In this document: positions 54,523 to 64,000 of the stretch, piece by piece
Layout of the letters: each line of letters opens with the position of its first letter
Numbering within the stretch: the first letter of the stretch is position 1
Source: Streptomyces ochraceiscleroticus
GTDB lineage: Bacteria > Actinomycetota > Actinomycetes > Streptomycetales > Streptomycetaceae
Reading direction: 5' to 3'
Length of the DNA: 64,000 nucleotides
Assembly: GCF_000720485.1 (NCBI RefSeq)
Contig: NZ_JOAX01000039.1
Location: forward strand, 15,881 to 79,880
Program-made: the position numbers and the translations under genes
The notes under the pieces: generated by a model
Databases searched by the model: none
The model's input: only the letters and a program-made list of their open reading frames with translations
What the model was told of the DNA's origin: nothing

Positions 54523-56745
54523 TCATGACGCGCCTCCCAGCAGCCCCGCCGCCCGCGCCCAGCGGTACTTCGCGCCGAGCACCGCGACCGGGCGCTCCGT
54601 GGTGTACGGGTAGGCGACCACCCCGCGCGCGAAGAGGTACGCGCAGGCTTCCTCGACCTCGGTGTCTCCGGCGAGCGACGCCACCACCGGCTTTTCGATG
54701 CCCCGGTCGCGGAACTCCGCGACGACGCGGGCCGTTAGCTCGGCAAAGATCATGGGAGGGGTGACGATCGTATGCCAGTAACCCAGCACCAGCGCGTGGA
54801 TGCGCGGGTCCTCCATGCCCAGCCGGATCGTCGCCTCATAGGTCGACGGAGGCTCGCCGCCGGTGATGTCCACGGGATTGCCCGCCGCGCCGAAGGGCGG
54901 GATGAAGCGCCGGAAGGCCGCGTCCAGGTCGTCCGGGATCGTCATCAGCGACAGCCCGTTGTCCACGATCGCGTCGGAGAGCAGCACCCCGGAGCCGCCG
55001 GCGCCGGTGATGATGACGACGTTGTCACCTTGCGGGGTGGGCAGCACGGGCAGCGCCCGCGCGTACTCGAGCATGTCGTTCAGGCCCGGGGCCCGGATGA
55101 CGCCTGCCTGCCGCAGGATGTCCTCGTACACCGCGTCGTCGCCCGCCAGCGCGCCCGTGTGCGAGCCCGCGGCCCGGGCCCCCGCACTCGTGCGCCCCGC
55201 CTTGAGCACCACGATCGGCTTCTTGCGCACGGTCTCCCGCGCCGCCTCGACGAAGGCCCGGCCGTCCTTGAGGTCCTCCAGGTGCATCGCGATGCACTGC
55301 GTGTTCTCGTCCTCGCCGAAGTAGGTCAGCAGGTCGTCCTCGTCCACGTCCGACTTGTTGCCGAGCCCGACGATCGCCGAGACCCCGGTCTTCGTGGACC
55401 GTGCGAAGCCCAGGATCGCCATGCCGATGCCACCGGACTGCGAGGTCAGCGCGACGGACCCCTTCACGTCGTAGGGCGTGCAGAAGGTGGCGCAGAGGTC
55501 CTGCCAGGTGGAGTAGTAGCCGTAGATGTTCGGCCCCAGCAGGCGTACGCCGTGCTCCTCGGCGATCGCCACGATCCGCTCCTGCAGCGCGTGCTCGCCG
55601 GTCTCCGCGAAGCCCGACGGGATCAGCACGGCGTTCGGTATGCCCTTGCGGCCGACCTCCTCCAGGGCCGCGGGCACGAATTTCGCGGGGATGGCGAAGA
55701 CCGCCACATCGACATCTCCCGGCACATCCATCACTGTCTTGTACGCCTTGCGGCCGAGAATGTCATCGGCCTTGGGGTTCACCGGATGGATGTCCCCGGG
55801 GAAGCCGCCGTCGATGAGGTTGCGCATCACCGAGTTGCCGATCTTCCCCGGCTCGCCGGACGCGCCGATGACCGTGACGGACCGCGGCCGCATCAGCCGC
55901 CGCATCGCGCCCAGGATTTCCTCACGGGAATACCGCCGGCGCTCCTTGGCGGGGCCTTCGCTGAGCAGCACGCGCACGTCGGCGGCGAGCACCCCGTCCG
56001 CCGACGCGAACACCGGATTGAGGTCGACCTCCGCGATCTCCGGGAAGTCCGCCGCCAGTTGGGAGGCCCGTACGATCAGGTCGGCCAGCGCCGCGCGGTC
56101 CACGGCGGGGCGGCCCCGTACGCCGCGCAGCACCTCCGCCGCCCGGATGCCGTCCAGCATCGACTCCGCGTCCTCGTGCGAGGCGGGCGCCAGCCGGAAG
56201 GTGACGTCCTTCAGCACCTCCACGAGCACCCCGCCCAGCCCGAAGGCCACGACCTTTCCGAACGTCGGGTCGGTGACCGCCCCGACGATCACCTCCTGAC
56301 CGCCCTCGGGCACCATCTGCTGTACTTGCACGCCGCTGATCCGGGCCGCCGGGGCGTACGCCCGGGCGTTGCTCACGATCGCCGTGAAGGCGCCGCGCAC
56401 CTCCGCCGCGGAGTTCAGACCCACCCGCACCCCGCCCGCATCCGTCTTGTGCAGGATCTCCGGCGAGACGATCTTCAGCGCCACGGGGAAGCCGATCCGG
56501 TCCGCCAGCGCGACCGCGTCGTCCGCGCACTCCGCCAGCCCCTCGGCCGGCGTCGGAATCCCGTACGCGTCCGTGAGCAGCTTGCCTTCGGGAGCGGTGA
56601 GCGCGGTCCGCCCCTCGGAGCGCGCGGCCTGCAGTACGGCCCGCACGGCGTCCTTGTCGTAGGCGGGCACGGAAGTACGTGGCGACGCACCGCCCGCGAC
56701 CGCCGCCTCTGTCGTCGTGTCCTGCGTCGTGGTGTCCTGCGCCAT
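54523..56745 (-). CDS. ADP-forming acyl-CoA synthetase (acetate-CoA ligase family, fused)
   Basis: A 740-residue NDP-forming ligase with the ATP-grasp subunit first (about 30-270: ALKIVSPEILHKTDAGGVRVG in parts, VDLNPVFA) and the CoA-binding/ligase part after it (about 290-735: VTVIGASGEPGKIGN, TSQSGGIGMAI, the phospho-His motif AGSHTGALAGDD). The reaction is acid + CoA + ATP to acyl-CoA + ADP. In this island the acid could be oxalate, formate or a 2-hydroxy acid. It lies three bases after the formyl-CoA transferase gene. Confidence 0.88.
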   Translation of the reverse strand: MAQDTTTQDTTTEAAVAGGASPRTSVPAYDKDAVRAVLQAARSEGRTALTAPEGKLLTDAYGIPTPAEGLAECADDAVALADRIGFPVALKIVSPEILHKTDAGGVRVGLNSAAEVRGAFTAIVSNARAYAPAARISGVQVQQMVPEGGQEVIVGAVTDPTFGKVVAFGLGGVLVEVLKDVTFRLAPASHEDAESMLDGIRAAEVLRGVRGRPAVDRAALADLIVRASQLAADFPEIAEVDLNPVFASADGVLAADVRVLLSEGPAKERRRYSREEILGAMRRLMRPRSVTVIGASGEPGKIGNSVMRNLIDGGFPGDIHPVNPKADDILGRKAYKTVMDVPGDVDVAVFAIPAKFVPAALEEVGRKGIPNAVLIPSGFAETGEHALQERIVAIAEEHGVRLLGPNIYGYYSTWQDLCATFCTPYDVKGSVALTSQSGGIGMAILGFARSTKTGVSAIVGLGNKSDVDEDDLLTYFGEDENTQCIAMHLEDLKDGRAFVEAARETVRKKPIVVLKAGRTSAGARAAGSHTGALAGDDAVYEDILRQAGVIRAPGLNDMLEYARALPVLPTPQGDNVVIITGAGGSGVLLSDAIVDNGLSLMTIPDDLDAAFRRFIPPFGAAGNPVDITGGEPPSTYEATIRLGMEDPRIHALVLGYWHTIVTPPMIFAELTARVVAEFRDRGIEKPVVASLAGDTEVEEACAYLFARGVVAYPYTTERPVAVLGAKYRWARAAGLLGGAS

Positions 56746-56748
56746 CGG

Positions 56749-57993
56749 TCAGATCACTCCGTTCGCCTTGAGCAGTGCCACTTCCTCGTCGCCCAGCCCC
56801 AGCTCGCCGACGTACACCGCTTCGTTGTGCTCGCCGAGCAGCGGTGAGCGCTCGACGTCGACGGGGGAGTCGGACAGCTTCAGGGGCGAGCCGACGGTGG
56901 TGAAGGTGCCGCGCTCGGGGTGCGGGACCTCGACGACCATCTCGTTGGCGACCAGCGACGCGTCCTCGATGATCTCCTTGGTGGAGAGGATCGGACCGCA
57001 GGGGATGTTGTGGGCGTTGAGCCGCTCCAGGACGTCCCACTTGGGCAGCGTCGAGGACCACTCCTCGATGAGCTGGAACATCTTCCCGAGCTTGGGGAGG
57101 CGTACCTCGGGAGTCGCCCAGTCGGGATCGTCCGCGAGTTCCGGGCGGCCGATCAGCTCGGTGATCGGCTGCCAGCCCACGGGCTGCACGATGACGTACA
57201 CATAGTCGTTGGGCCCGCCCGGTGCGCACTTGACGGCCCACCCGGGCTGTCCGCCGCCGGACGCGTTCCCGGAGCGGGGCACCTCGTCCCCGAAGTCGTC
57301 GTTCGGATACTCGGCGAGCGGCCCGTGCGCGAGACGCTGCTGGTCCCGCAGCTTCACCCGGCACAGGTTCAGTACGGCGTGCTGCATCGCCACGTTCACA
57401 CGCTGCCCGCGACCGGTGTTCTCCCGCTGGAAGAGCGCGGCGAGAATCCCCGCGACGGCGTGGATCCCGGTCCCGGAATCGCCTATCTGGGCGCCCGTGG
57501 CGAGTGGCGGACCGTCTTCGAAGCCCGTGGTCGACATCGACCCGCCCATGGCCTGGGCGACCACCTCGTACGCCTTGAAGTTGGTGTACGGCCCCTCACC
57601 GAACCCCTTGATGGAGGCGTAGACGATCCGCGTATTGATCTCCTGTATGCGATCCCAGGTAAACCCCATACGATCCACCGCGCCCGGCCCGAAGTTCTCC
57701 ACCATCACATCGGAGCGCCGGATCAGCTCGGTCAGGATCTCCTTCCCGCGCTCCGTCTTCGTGTTGAGTGTGATGCTCCGCTTGTTGCAGTTGAGCATCG
57801 TGAAGTACAGGGAGTCGACGTCGGGCAGGTCGCGCAACTGCCGGCGGGTGATGTCACCGCTCGGCGCCTCCAGCTTGACCACGTCGGCCCCCAGCCAGGC
57901 GAGCAGCTGCGTGGCGGACGGGCCGGACTGGACGTGTGTCATGTCGAGGACGCGAATGCCCTCAAGTGCCTTGGTCCCACCGTGACTTGTCAC
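56749..57993 (-). CDS. frc: formyl-CoA:oxalate CoA-transferase (class III)
   Basis: A 414-residue CaiB/BaiF-type CoA-transferase. Asp172 in IGDSGTG is at the position of the catalytic Asp; the glycine loop block [14 protein letters not shown] matches the FRC/YfdW-type loop that closes over the oxalyl intermediate, which argues for FRC rather than a carnitine- or racemase-type enzyme. It moves CoA from formyl-CoA to oxalate. The GTG at 57993 has GAGGTGA upstream. It follows the ThDP enzyme gene, the usual oxc-frc pair. Confidence 0.9.
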   Translation of the reverse strand: MTSHGGTKALEGIRVLDMTHVQSGPSATQLLAWLGADVVKLEAPSGDITRRQLRDLPDVDSLYFTMLNCNKRSITLNTKTERGKEILTELIRRSDVMVENFGPGAVDRMGFTWDRIQEINTRIVYASIKGFGEGPYTNFKAYEVVAQAMGGSMSTTGFEDGPPLATGAQIGDSGTGIHAVAGILAALFQRENTGRGQRVNVAMQHAVLNLCRVKLRDQQRLAHGPLAEYPNDDFGDEVPRSGNASGGGQPGWAVKCAPGGPNDYVYVIVQPVGWQPITELIGRPELADDPDWATPEVRLPKLGKMFQLIEEWSSTLPKWDVLERLNAHNIPCGPILSTKEIIEDASLVANEMVVEVPHPERGTFTTVGSPLKLSDSPVDVERSPLLGEHNEAVYVGELGLGDEEVALLKANGVI

Positions 57994-58005
57994 AGCACAG
58001 TCACC

Positions 58006-58035
58006 TCACTTGTACACGATCCGGTCACTTGTACA
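58006..58035 (-). repeat. duplicated 3' end of the oxc-like gene
   Basis: TCACTTGTACA (58025-58035, containing the stop of the oxc-like gene on the minus strand) recurs at 58006-58016, 19 bp away, in the spacer before frc. Confidence 0.7.
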
Positions 58036-59725
58036 TGGTCTGGTTCATGGTTCCGGGGGCGTACGCGTCGGGATCGACCCAGACGTTGATCAGCGACGGC
58101 TTGCCGGACTCCCGGGCGCGCCGCAGCGCCGGCCCGATGTCCGCAGGATCGCGCACCTCCTCGCCGTAACCGCCGAGCATCCGCGCGAACTGGTCGTACG
58201 GCACGTCCCCGAGGGTGTTGCCGACCCGCTCCCGCGCGTCCCCGTACTTCGCGCGCTGCCCGTAACGGATCTGATTCATCGAGGAGTTGTTGCCGACGAT
58301 CCCGACGAACGGCAGGTCGAAACGGACCAGCGTCTCGAAGTCCCACCCGGTCAGCGAGAACGCGCCGTCCCCGAAGAGCGCCACGACCTCCTTGTCCGGC
58401 CGCGCCTTCTTCGCCGCCATGACGAACGGCACGCCGACGCCGAGCGTCCCCAGCGGCCCCGGGTCCATCCAGTGCCCCGGCGACTTGGGCTGCACGACCT
58501 GCCCGGAGAAGGTGACGATGTCGCCGCCGTCCCCGATGTAGATCGAGTCCTCCGTCAGAAAGTCGTTGATCTCGCTGACCAGCCGGTACGGGTGGATCGG
58601 GTCGGCGCCCGAGCGCAGTTGCGGCAGTCGCTTCTCCAGCGCCGCACGCTCCGCTGTCCGCAGCTCCTCGATCCACTCCTTGCGCTTGCCGGCCCCGCCG
58701 TTCAGCCGCCCGGACGCGGCCTGCGTGACGGCCGACAGTACGAGCCCGGCGTCTCCCACGATCCCCAGATCGACGTCACGGTTCTTCCCGACGGTCCGGT
58801 AGTCCAGATCGATCTGCACGACGGTGGCGTCGGGGGAGAGGCGTTTTCCATACCCCATACGGAAGTCAAAAGGCGTTCCGACGATCACGATCAGATCGGC
58901 GTTGGCGAACGCATACCGCCGGGAGAGTTGGAAGTGGTGCGGATCGCCGGGCGGCAGCGTGCCGCGCCCCGCGCCGTTCATGTACGCCGGTACGTTCAGC
59001 GTCCGTACGAGCTCCACCGCGGCGGCGGTCCCGCGCGTCGTCCACACCTGGCTGCCCAGCAGGATCGCCGGCTTCTCCGCGTGCGCCAGCAAATCTGCCA
59101 GCCGCTCGACGGCTTCCGGATCACCCGCCGTACGCGTGGAGGCGCGGTACTGCCCCGCCTTCGGCACCCGCGCCTTCTCGCGCGGCACCTTCGCGTCCAG
59201 CACATCGCGCGGCATCTCCAGGAAGGACGGCCCGGGCGCACCGTGGAAGCACTCCCGAAACGCCATCGACACCATGTCGGCGGCGCGCGCCGTGTCCGGC
59301 ACAGTGGCGGCGAACTTGGTGATCGGCGCCATCATGTCCACGTGCGGCAGGTCCTGCAGCGACCCCATCTTGTGCTGCGTATGGGCGCCCTGCCCGCCGA
59401 TCAGGAGCATCGGCGACTCGGCACGGAAGGCGTTCGCGATGCCGGTGACCGCGTCGGTCGTACCGGGGCCGGCGGTGACCACGGCACAACCGGGCTTGCC
59501 GGTGATCCGCGCGTACCCGTCGGCGGCGTGCGCCGCGACCTGCTCGTGCCGTACGTCGACGACGTCGATGCCCTCGTCCACGCAGCCGTCGTAGATATCG
59601 ATGATGTGGCCGCCGCAGAGCGTGTAGATGACGTCGACGCCCTCCGCCTTGAGCGCCTTGGCGACCAAGTGCCCGCCGGAGATGAGGTCCTGAGTGTCCT
59701 GGGGGTCCTTGTTGTCGTCGGGCAT
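58025..59725 (-). CDS. thiamine-diphosphate enzyme, oxalyl-CoA decarboxylase / 2-hydroxyacyl-CoA lyase-like
   Basis: A 566-residue ThDP enzyme. The catalytic Glu lies in [18 protein letters not shown]; the ThDP motif is [19 protein letters not shown]...[13 protein letters not shown]. The order N-pyr, central and C-pp domains is normal. Oxalyl-CoA decarboxylase, 2-hydroxyacyl-CoA lyase and acetolactate synthase share this fold; the next gene (frc) and the OFA transporters favour oxalyl-CoA to formyl-CoA + CO2. A lyase making formyl-CoA from 2-hydroxyacyl-CoA is the main alternative. The 3' end is duplicated. Confidence 0.8.
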   Translation of the reverse strand: MPDDNKDPQDTQDLISGGHLVAKALKAEGVDVIYTLCGGHIIDIYDGCVDEGIDVVDVRHEQVAAHAADGYARITGKPGCAVVTAGPGTTDAVTGIANAFRAESPMLLIGGQGAHTQHKMGSLQDLPHVDMMAPITKFAATVPDTARAADMVSMAFRECFHGAPGPSFLEMPRDVLDAKVPREKARVPKAGQYRASTRTAGDPEAVERLADLLAHAEKPAILLGSQVWTTRGTAAAVELVRTLNVPAYMNGAGRGTLPPGDPHHFQLSRRYAFANADLIVIVGTPFDFRMGYGKRLSPDATVVQIDLDYRTVGKNRDVDLGIVGDAGLVLSAVTQAASGRLNGGAGKRKEWIEELRTAERAALEKRLPQLRSGADPIHPYRLVSEINDFLTEDSIYIGDGGDIVTFSGQVVQPKSPGHWMDPGPLGTLGVGVPFVMAAKKARPDKEVVALFGDGAFSLTGWDFETLVRFDLPFVGIVGNNSSMNQIRYGQRAKYGDARERVGNTLGDVPYDQFARMLGGYGEEVRDPADIGPALRRARESGKPSLINVWVDPDAYAPGTMNQTMYK

Positions 59726-59864
59726 GGCGATACGCGTCCCTTCGTAGGGGTCGGCGACCGGGCCGTACTGGCCTCCAAGACCGGACCGGCCTGGCCTCCG
59801 GAAAGTCCGTACTGGCTCAAGTCGAGTCCCTGGAAGGCAGGTTCAGTCGTTGGCCGGTCGATTG

Positions 59865-59888
59865 CATACAGTCGACGAATACTGTATG
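59865..59888. promoter_or_regulatory. inverted repeat resembling the GntR operators, between oxc-like and sucC-like genes
   Basis: CATACAGT (59865-59872) and ACTGTATG (59881-59888) form perfect arms around eight bases; GAATACTGTA within it matches the fdh-operon site read on the minus strand (GAATACTGTAGAC). It lies in the middle of the 243-bp divergent promoter. Confidence 0.65.
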
Positions 59889-59968
59889 AACCTTGTTATC
59901 CCGCATCGGCTGATCGATGTCCAGGGGGCGTGCAGAGATCGATCCTTCGATCGACACAAGGAGCGGGC

Positions 59969-61189
59969 ATGGACCTGTTCGAACACCAAGCACGAGAACT
60001 CTTCGACTCCTACGGCGTATTGGTGCCACCGGCCGAGGTGGCCCGCACCGCCCCCGAGGCCCGCGCGGCAGCGGCCCGCCTGGGCGGCCGGGTGGTCGTC
60101 AAGGGCCAGGTCAAGACGGGCGGCAGGGGCAAGGCGGGTGGCGTGAAAATGGCCGCGGACCCGGCAGCGGCCGAGCTGACGGCGCGCCAGATTCTCGGGA
60201 TGGCCATCAAGGGGCATATGGCGCGGTCGGTGATGCTGGCCCAACCGGTCGAGGTGGCCGAGGAGTACTACGTCTCGTACGCACTCGACCGGGCCTGCGG
60301 AACGTTCCTGGCCATCGCGTCCGCCGAGGGTGGCATGGACATCGAGGACGTCGCCGCCGCGCGCCCGGACGCGGTGGCCCGCATCCCCATCGACCCGGGG
60401 GAGGGCGTGACGGAGGCAGTCGCCCGCCGGATCGCGGACGCGGCACACCTGCCGGCCGACGTTGTACCGACCCTGCGCGCACTCTGGCGCGTCATGGCCG
60501 CCGAGGACGCCCTGCTCGTCGAGGTCAATCCGCTGGTGCGAACGGCCGATGGGGTGATCGTGGCACTGGACGGGAAGGTGACGCTGGATGACAACGCGCG
60601 GTATAGGCAGGGGCGTTGGGGTGTGGGGGAGGAGTACGGGAACGGGCATCCCGGGGGCGGCGCACTCGGGGAAGCCGAAGGAGCAGGGAGAGCCGGGGGA
60701 GTCGGGGGAGCCGGGGAGGTTTCGGCGGACGTGCTCGAACGCACGGCGGCCGCCAAGGGCCTGAACTACGTCAAACTCGACGGCGAGGTCGGCGTGATCG
60801 GCAACGGCGCCGGACTGGTGATGTCCACCCTCGACGTGGTCGCCGGCTGCGGCGCCCGCCCGGCGAACTTCCTCGACATCGGCGGCGGTGCGTCGGCCCA
60901 GGTCATGGCGGACGGACTGACGGTCGTACTGGCCGATCCAGCCGTGCGCTCGGTCCTGGTGAACGTCTTCGGCGGCATCACCGCCTGCGACGCGGTCGCG
61001 CACGGCATCGTCGCGGCCCTGGAACGCGTACGCCTGACCAAACCCCTGGTCGTACGCCTCGACGGCAACAACGCCGAACGCGGCCGAGCGGTACTGGACG
61101 AGTACCCCCACCCGCTCCTGCACCGCGCGGACACGATGGACGCCGCGGCGAAGCGGGCGGCGGAGCTGGCGGCGAACGTCGGGGCCTGA
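59969..61189 (+). CDS. SucC-like acyl-CoA ligase beta subunit (paralogue)
   Basis: A 406-residue ATP-grasp protein starting [21 protein letters not shown], with [19 protein letters not shown], the acidic VEVNPL and the terminal [16 protein letters not shown]. It is the nucleotide-binding half of an ADP/GDP-forming ligase. A Gly/Glu-rich insertion (about residues 212-245) is unusual. In this island it probably activates oxalate or another small acid rather than serving the citric acid cycle. AGGAG precedes the ATG. Confidence 0.88.
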   Translation: MDLFEHQARELFDSYGVLVPPAEVARTAPEARAAAARLGGRVVVKGQVKTGGRGKAGGVKMAADPAAAELTARQILGMAIKGHMARSVMLAQPVEVAEEYYVSYALDRACGTFLAIASAEGGMDIEDVAAARPDAVARIPIDPGEGVTEAVARRIADAAHLPADVVPTLRALWRVMAAEDALLVEVNPLVRTADGVIVALDGKVTLDDNARYRQGRWGVGEEYGNGHPGGGALGEAEGAGRAGGVGGAGEVSADVLERTAAAKGLNYVKLDGEVGVIGNGAGLVMSTLDVVAGCGARPANFLDIGGGASAQVMADGLTVVLADPAVRSVLVNVFGGITACDAVAHGIVAALERVRLTKPLVVRLDGNNAERGRAVLDEYPHPLLHRADTMDAAAKRAAELAANVGA

Positions 61190-61280
61190 GATCCCCTACA
61201 CACCGCTACATACCCCATCTCGTATACAGACGCCCTCGTACCGAATCCCATGTACCGACGCCCCCAGGAGGCGCGTACTC

Positions 61281-62168
61281 ATGGCAATCTTCCTCACCAA
61301 GGACAGCAAGGTCATCGTCCAGGGCATGACCGGTGCCGAAGGCATGAAGCACACCCGCCGGATGTCCGCGGCCGGTACCGAGATCGTTGGCGGCGTGAAC
61401 CCGCGCAAGGCGGGCCGCGTGGTCGAGCTCGACGACCGGGCCGTGCCCGTGTTCGGTACCGTGCGCGAAGCGGTCGACCGCACCGGCGCGGACGTGTCCG
61501 TGATCTTCGTACCGCCGCCGTTCGCCGAGGCAGCCGTCACCGAGGCCGCCGACGCGGGCATCGGCCTGGCCGTACTCATCACGGAGGGCATCCCGGTACA
61601 CGACGCGGTCGCCTTCCAGCACCACGCCCGCCGCCGCGGCACCCGCGTCATCGGCCCGAACTGCCCCGGCCTGATCACCCCCGGCCAGTCGAACGCGGGC
61701 ATCATCCCCGCCGACATCGCCCCGCAGCCCGGCCCCATCGGCCTGGTGTCCAAGTCGGGCACCCTCACGTACCAGCTCATGCACGAACTGCGCGACACCG
61801 GCTTCTCGACCTGCGTCGGCATCGGCGGCGACCCGGTCATCGGCACCAGCCACATCGACTGCCTCACCGCCTTCGAGGCCGACCCCGAGACCGAGCTGAT
61901 CGTCCTCATCGGCGAGATCGGCGGTGACGCGGAGGAACGCGCGGCCGACTTCATCGCCGCCCACGTCACCAAGCCCGTCGTCGCCTACATCGCGGGCTTC
62001 ACCGCCCCCGAAGGCCGGACGATGGGCCACGCGGGCGCGATCGTCTCCGGCTCATCCGGTACGGCGGCGGGCAAGCGCCGGGCACTGGAAGCGGCAGGCG
62101 TACGCGTCGGCACCACCCCCACCGAAACGGCACGCCTGGTACGCGAACAGTGGGAGGACCTGCGATGA
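61281..62168 (+). CDS. SucD-like acyl-CoA ligase alpha subunit (paralogue)
   Basis: A 295-residue partner of the preceding protein: CoA-binding Rossmann domain ([19 protein letters not shown] in parts), [18 protein letters not shown] and the phospho-His motif [21 protein letters not shown] precedes the ATG. It follows the SucC-like gene after 91 bases with CGTACCGA-type repeats, and its stop overlaps the aldehyde dehydrogenase start (ATGA). Confidence 0.9.
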   Translation: MAIFLTKDSKVIVQGMTGAEGMKHTRRMSAAGTEIVGGVNPRKAGRVVELDDRAVPVFGTVREAVDRTGADVSVIFVPPPFAEAAVTEAADAGIGLAVLITEGIPVHDAVAFQHHARRRGTRVIGPNCPGLITPGQSNAGIIPADIAPQPGPIGLVSKSGTLTYQLMHELRDTGFSTCVGIGGDPVIGTSHIDCLTAFEADPETELIVLIGEIGGDAEERAADFIAAHVTKPVVAYIAGFTAPEGRTMGHAGAIVSGSSGTAAGKRRALEAAGVRVGTTPTETARLVREQWEDLR

Positions 62169-63943
62169 CGCCGACACCGGAACCGACGCCGACACCGACG
62201 CCGACACCGACGCCGACACCGACGCCGACACCGGAACCGATGCCGTCACCGAAACCGACCGGACCCCAGGCACCAGCACCGACCGGAACCCAGGCGCCAG
62301 AACCGACCGGAACCCAGGCACCGAAGCCAAAGTCACCGCAGGGGGAGCGAACCCCCACCACTTCCTCCCCTCCCTCCTCCCTCTCCCTGAAACCGGGCAC
62401 AGCCTGGCCCGACGCCTGGGCGCGATGCCTGGCCACGGCCCCCGAGGCGTTCCACGACGACCGTGTACTGAACCTCTGGGCGGCCACCTGGCACGCGGAC
62501 GGCACCCCGCTGCCCGCGACCAGCCCCGTCGACAACCTCACCCCCATCGCAGGACCGCCCCGTCTGACCGCCGGCAACGCGGGCCGGGCCGTACGCGCGG
62601 CCCTCGACCAGCACCGCGCCTGGCGCCACGTACCGCTGACCGAACGCAAGGCCCGTATCGCCGCCACCCTCGACGCCCTCGCTGCCCACCGGGAGCTGCT
62701 CGCGCTCCTCCTGGTGTGGGAGATCGGCAAGCCCTGGAAACTCGCCCAGGCGGACGTGGACCGGGCGATCGACGGCGTCCGCTGGTACGTCGACGAGGTC
62801 GATCACATGATCACCGACCGTTCGCCGCTCCAGGGCCCGGTGAGCAACATCGCCAGCTGGAACTATCCGATGAGCGTGCTCGTTCACGCGATGCTGGTAC
62901 AAGCACTGGCAGGCAATGCCGTGATCGGTAAGACCCCGACCGACGGCGGCGTGGCCTGCCTCACCCTGGCTTGTGCACTGGCCCGCCGTGAGGGGTGTGC
63001 CCCTCTCCCTCGTCAGCGGGTCCGGCAGCGAGCTCTCGCCTGCCCTCGTCCGCTCGCCGGAGATCGGCTGCGTCTCCTTCGTGGGCGGCCGCGACGCCGG
63101 CGCGCGCATCGCCACGGCAGTTGCCGACCTGGGCAAACGCCACATTCTGGAGCAGGAGGGCCTCAACACGTGGGGCCTGTGGGAGTACACCGACTGGCCC
63201 GCCCTCACCCCACTCCTCTCCAAGACCTTCGAGTACGCCAAGCAGCGCTGCACCGCCTACCCCCGCTTCGTCGTCCAGCGCTCCGCCTTCGCCGACTTCC
63301 TGGCCGCCTACCTCCCGGCCGTACGTGGCATCCGCTTCGGGCATCCCCTGGCGGTCGCCGACCCCGCCGACCCGCTCCCCGTCCTCGACTACGGCCCACT
63401 GATCAACGCCGCCAAGGCCAAGGAACTCGCCGACCTCACCACCAAGGCCATCGCTCGCGGCGCCGTACCCCTCCACCAGGGCTCTCTCGCCGAAGGCCGC
63501 TTCCTCCCGTCCCAGGACACCGCCGCCTACCTCCCCCCGACGACCCTCCTCGCGCCCCGCCCCCGTCCTCACCCCTCCACCACGCCGAGCCCTTCGGCCC
63601 CGTCGACACAATCGTCCTGGTCGACACCGAGGCGGAACTCCTGGCCGCGATGAACGCCTCCAACGGCGCCCTCGTCGCCACCCTCTCCACCGACGACCCG
63701 GCGATGTACGCCCGCCTCGCCCCCCAGATCCGCGCCTTCAAGACCGGCCACAACCGCCCCCGCTCCCGAGGCGACCGCGCGGAACTCTTCGGCGGCACCG
63801 GCACCTCTTGGCGCGGAGCCTTCGTAGGCGGCCCCCTCCTGATCCACGCCGTAACCGAAGGCCCACCCACCGCAATCCCCCTCCCAGGCAATTTCCCCCA
63901 CTATCACCTCACACCCCCGCAATCCCCCGTCGCCCTCACCTAG
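62165..63943 (+). pseudogene. aldehyde dehydrogenase family gene with two frameshifts
   Basis: ALDH blocks are spread over two reading frames. From ATG 62165 the frame gives a Pro/Thr-rich tail and then GPVSNIASWNYPMSVLVHAM (in parts), to CALARREG; an extra T at about 62996 shifts the frame. The next part (about 62997-63560) gives PLSLVSGSGSELSPALV, the Glu in ILEQEGLNTWG and the catalytic Cys in YAKQRCTAYP; a missing C in the run near 63560 shifts it back to AEPFGPVDTIVLVDTEAELLAAM (in parts), stopping at 63943. Since the contig end is an adapter artefact only two bases later, sequencing error is as likely as a real pseudogene. Confidence 0.75.
62171..62325 (+). repeat. Pro/Thr-coding microsatellite and 24-bp repeats
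   Basis: CCGACACCGACG-type units repeat about five times (62171-62240), then three 24-bp units start at 62254, 62278 and 62302 with ACCGACCGGA. They encode (TP)n followed by PTGTQAPE repeats at the N-terminus of the aldehyde dehydrogenase. Confidence 0.85.
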
Positions 63944-63945
63944 CC

Positions 63946-64000
63946 CTGTCTCTTATACACATCTGACGCTGCCGACGAATAGAGAGGTGTAGATCTCGGT
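63946..64000. other. Nextera (Tn5) sequencing adapter contamination
   Basis: CTGTCTCTTATACACATCT (63946-63964) is the Tn5 mosaic end used in library kits, followed by GACGCTGCCGACGA (adapter, 63965-63978), ATAGAGAG (index, 63979-63986) and GTGTAGATCTCGGT (start of the P5 sequence, 63987-64000). This is not genomic. Confidence 0.98.

Noticed and set aside
59969-62168. Housekeeping sucCD of the citric acid cycle.
   Set aside because: The divergent promoter with the oxalate-type genes, the atypical insertion in the beta subunit and the long gap between the two genes point to a specialised paralogue, although the genome's other sucCD copy cannot be seen here.
63946-64000. A Tn5-type transposon end.
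   Set aside because: The mosaic end is followed by kit adapter, index and P5 sequence, so it is library contamination, not a mobile element.

Overview
The window is very GC-rich actinomycete DNA, almost certainly from Streptomyces. Evidence: strong GC bias at third codon positions, many GTG starts, ATGA/GTGA start-stop overlaps, a SpoIIE-type phosphatase fused to an RsbW-like kinase, an initiator tRNA without encoded CCA, and a Rox-like rifampicin monooxygenase behind an RAE-like palindrome. The last 55 bases are not genomic: they are a Nextera (Tn5) adapter with an index and P5 sequence, so the contig really ends at about 63,945.

Layout, 1-20 kb: end of a small operon (Ldh2-like dehydrogenase, Gfo/Idh/MocA oxidoreductase, small unknown protein); tRNA-fMet(CAT); TauE/SafE exporter divergent from an AraC-type regulator; rox; a DadA-like FAD oxidoreductase behind two LacI-type palindromes; csbD; an amidohydrolase/DUF3311/sodium symporter operon; a sensor phosphatase; a LysR regulator divergent from a bile-acid-type symporter; a glycolipid-binding-like protein; a secreted sialidase; a quinone oxidoreductase divergent from a MarR regulator, with two matching operators between them.

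20-29 kb: an NAD-linked, molybdenum-dependent formate dehydrogenase operon on the minus strand (panE-like reductase, catalytic subunit, NuoE-NuoF fusion, Fe-S subunit, fdhD). The Fe-S N-terminal part of the usual catalytic subunit is a separate gene placed after the diaphorase gene. A SRPBCC protein, a GntR/FCD regulator and a methyltransferase follow.

29-50 kb: a ROK regulator and a ribose-type ABC transporter operon with a Gfo/Idh oxidoreductase and a TIM-barrel isomerase; a secreted PQQ-type sugar dehydrogenase (PKD, CBM6-like); a 5'-truncated ThuA/DUF1080 gene; then a tightly coupled ebo-type cluster (myo-inositol-phosphate-synthase-like protein, UbiA/EboC, isomerase, EboA, EboB/TatD, EboE, EboF-like phosphodiesterase) ending with a Tat-exported isomerase and a large hairpin. 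This is the best candidate for an undescribed system: probably synthesis and delivery of a sugar- or cyclitol-derived metabolite to the cell envelope.

50-64 kb: a small membrane protein, chorismate mutase, a GNAT protein, then an oxalate/C1-acyl-CoA island: two OFA-family transporters, an ADP-forming acyl-CoA synthetase, formyl-CoA transferase, an oxalyl-CoA-decarboxylase-like ThDP enzyme, and divergently SucC-like and SucD-like ligase subunits plus an aldehyde dehydrogenase gene with two frameshifts. Related ACTGTAGAC/ACTGTATG operator-like elements lie before the formate dehydrogenase operon, the gntR gene and the oxc/sucC-like divergent promoter. The inferred route is oxalate to oxalyl-CoA to formyl-CoA to formate to CO2 plus NADH, possibly with PanE acting as an oxalyl-CoA reductase branch.

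Minisatellites are unusually frequent at gene ends and linkers, including several tandem copies of a gene's own 3' end with its stop codon.
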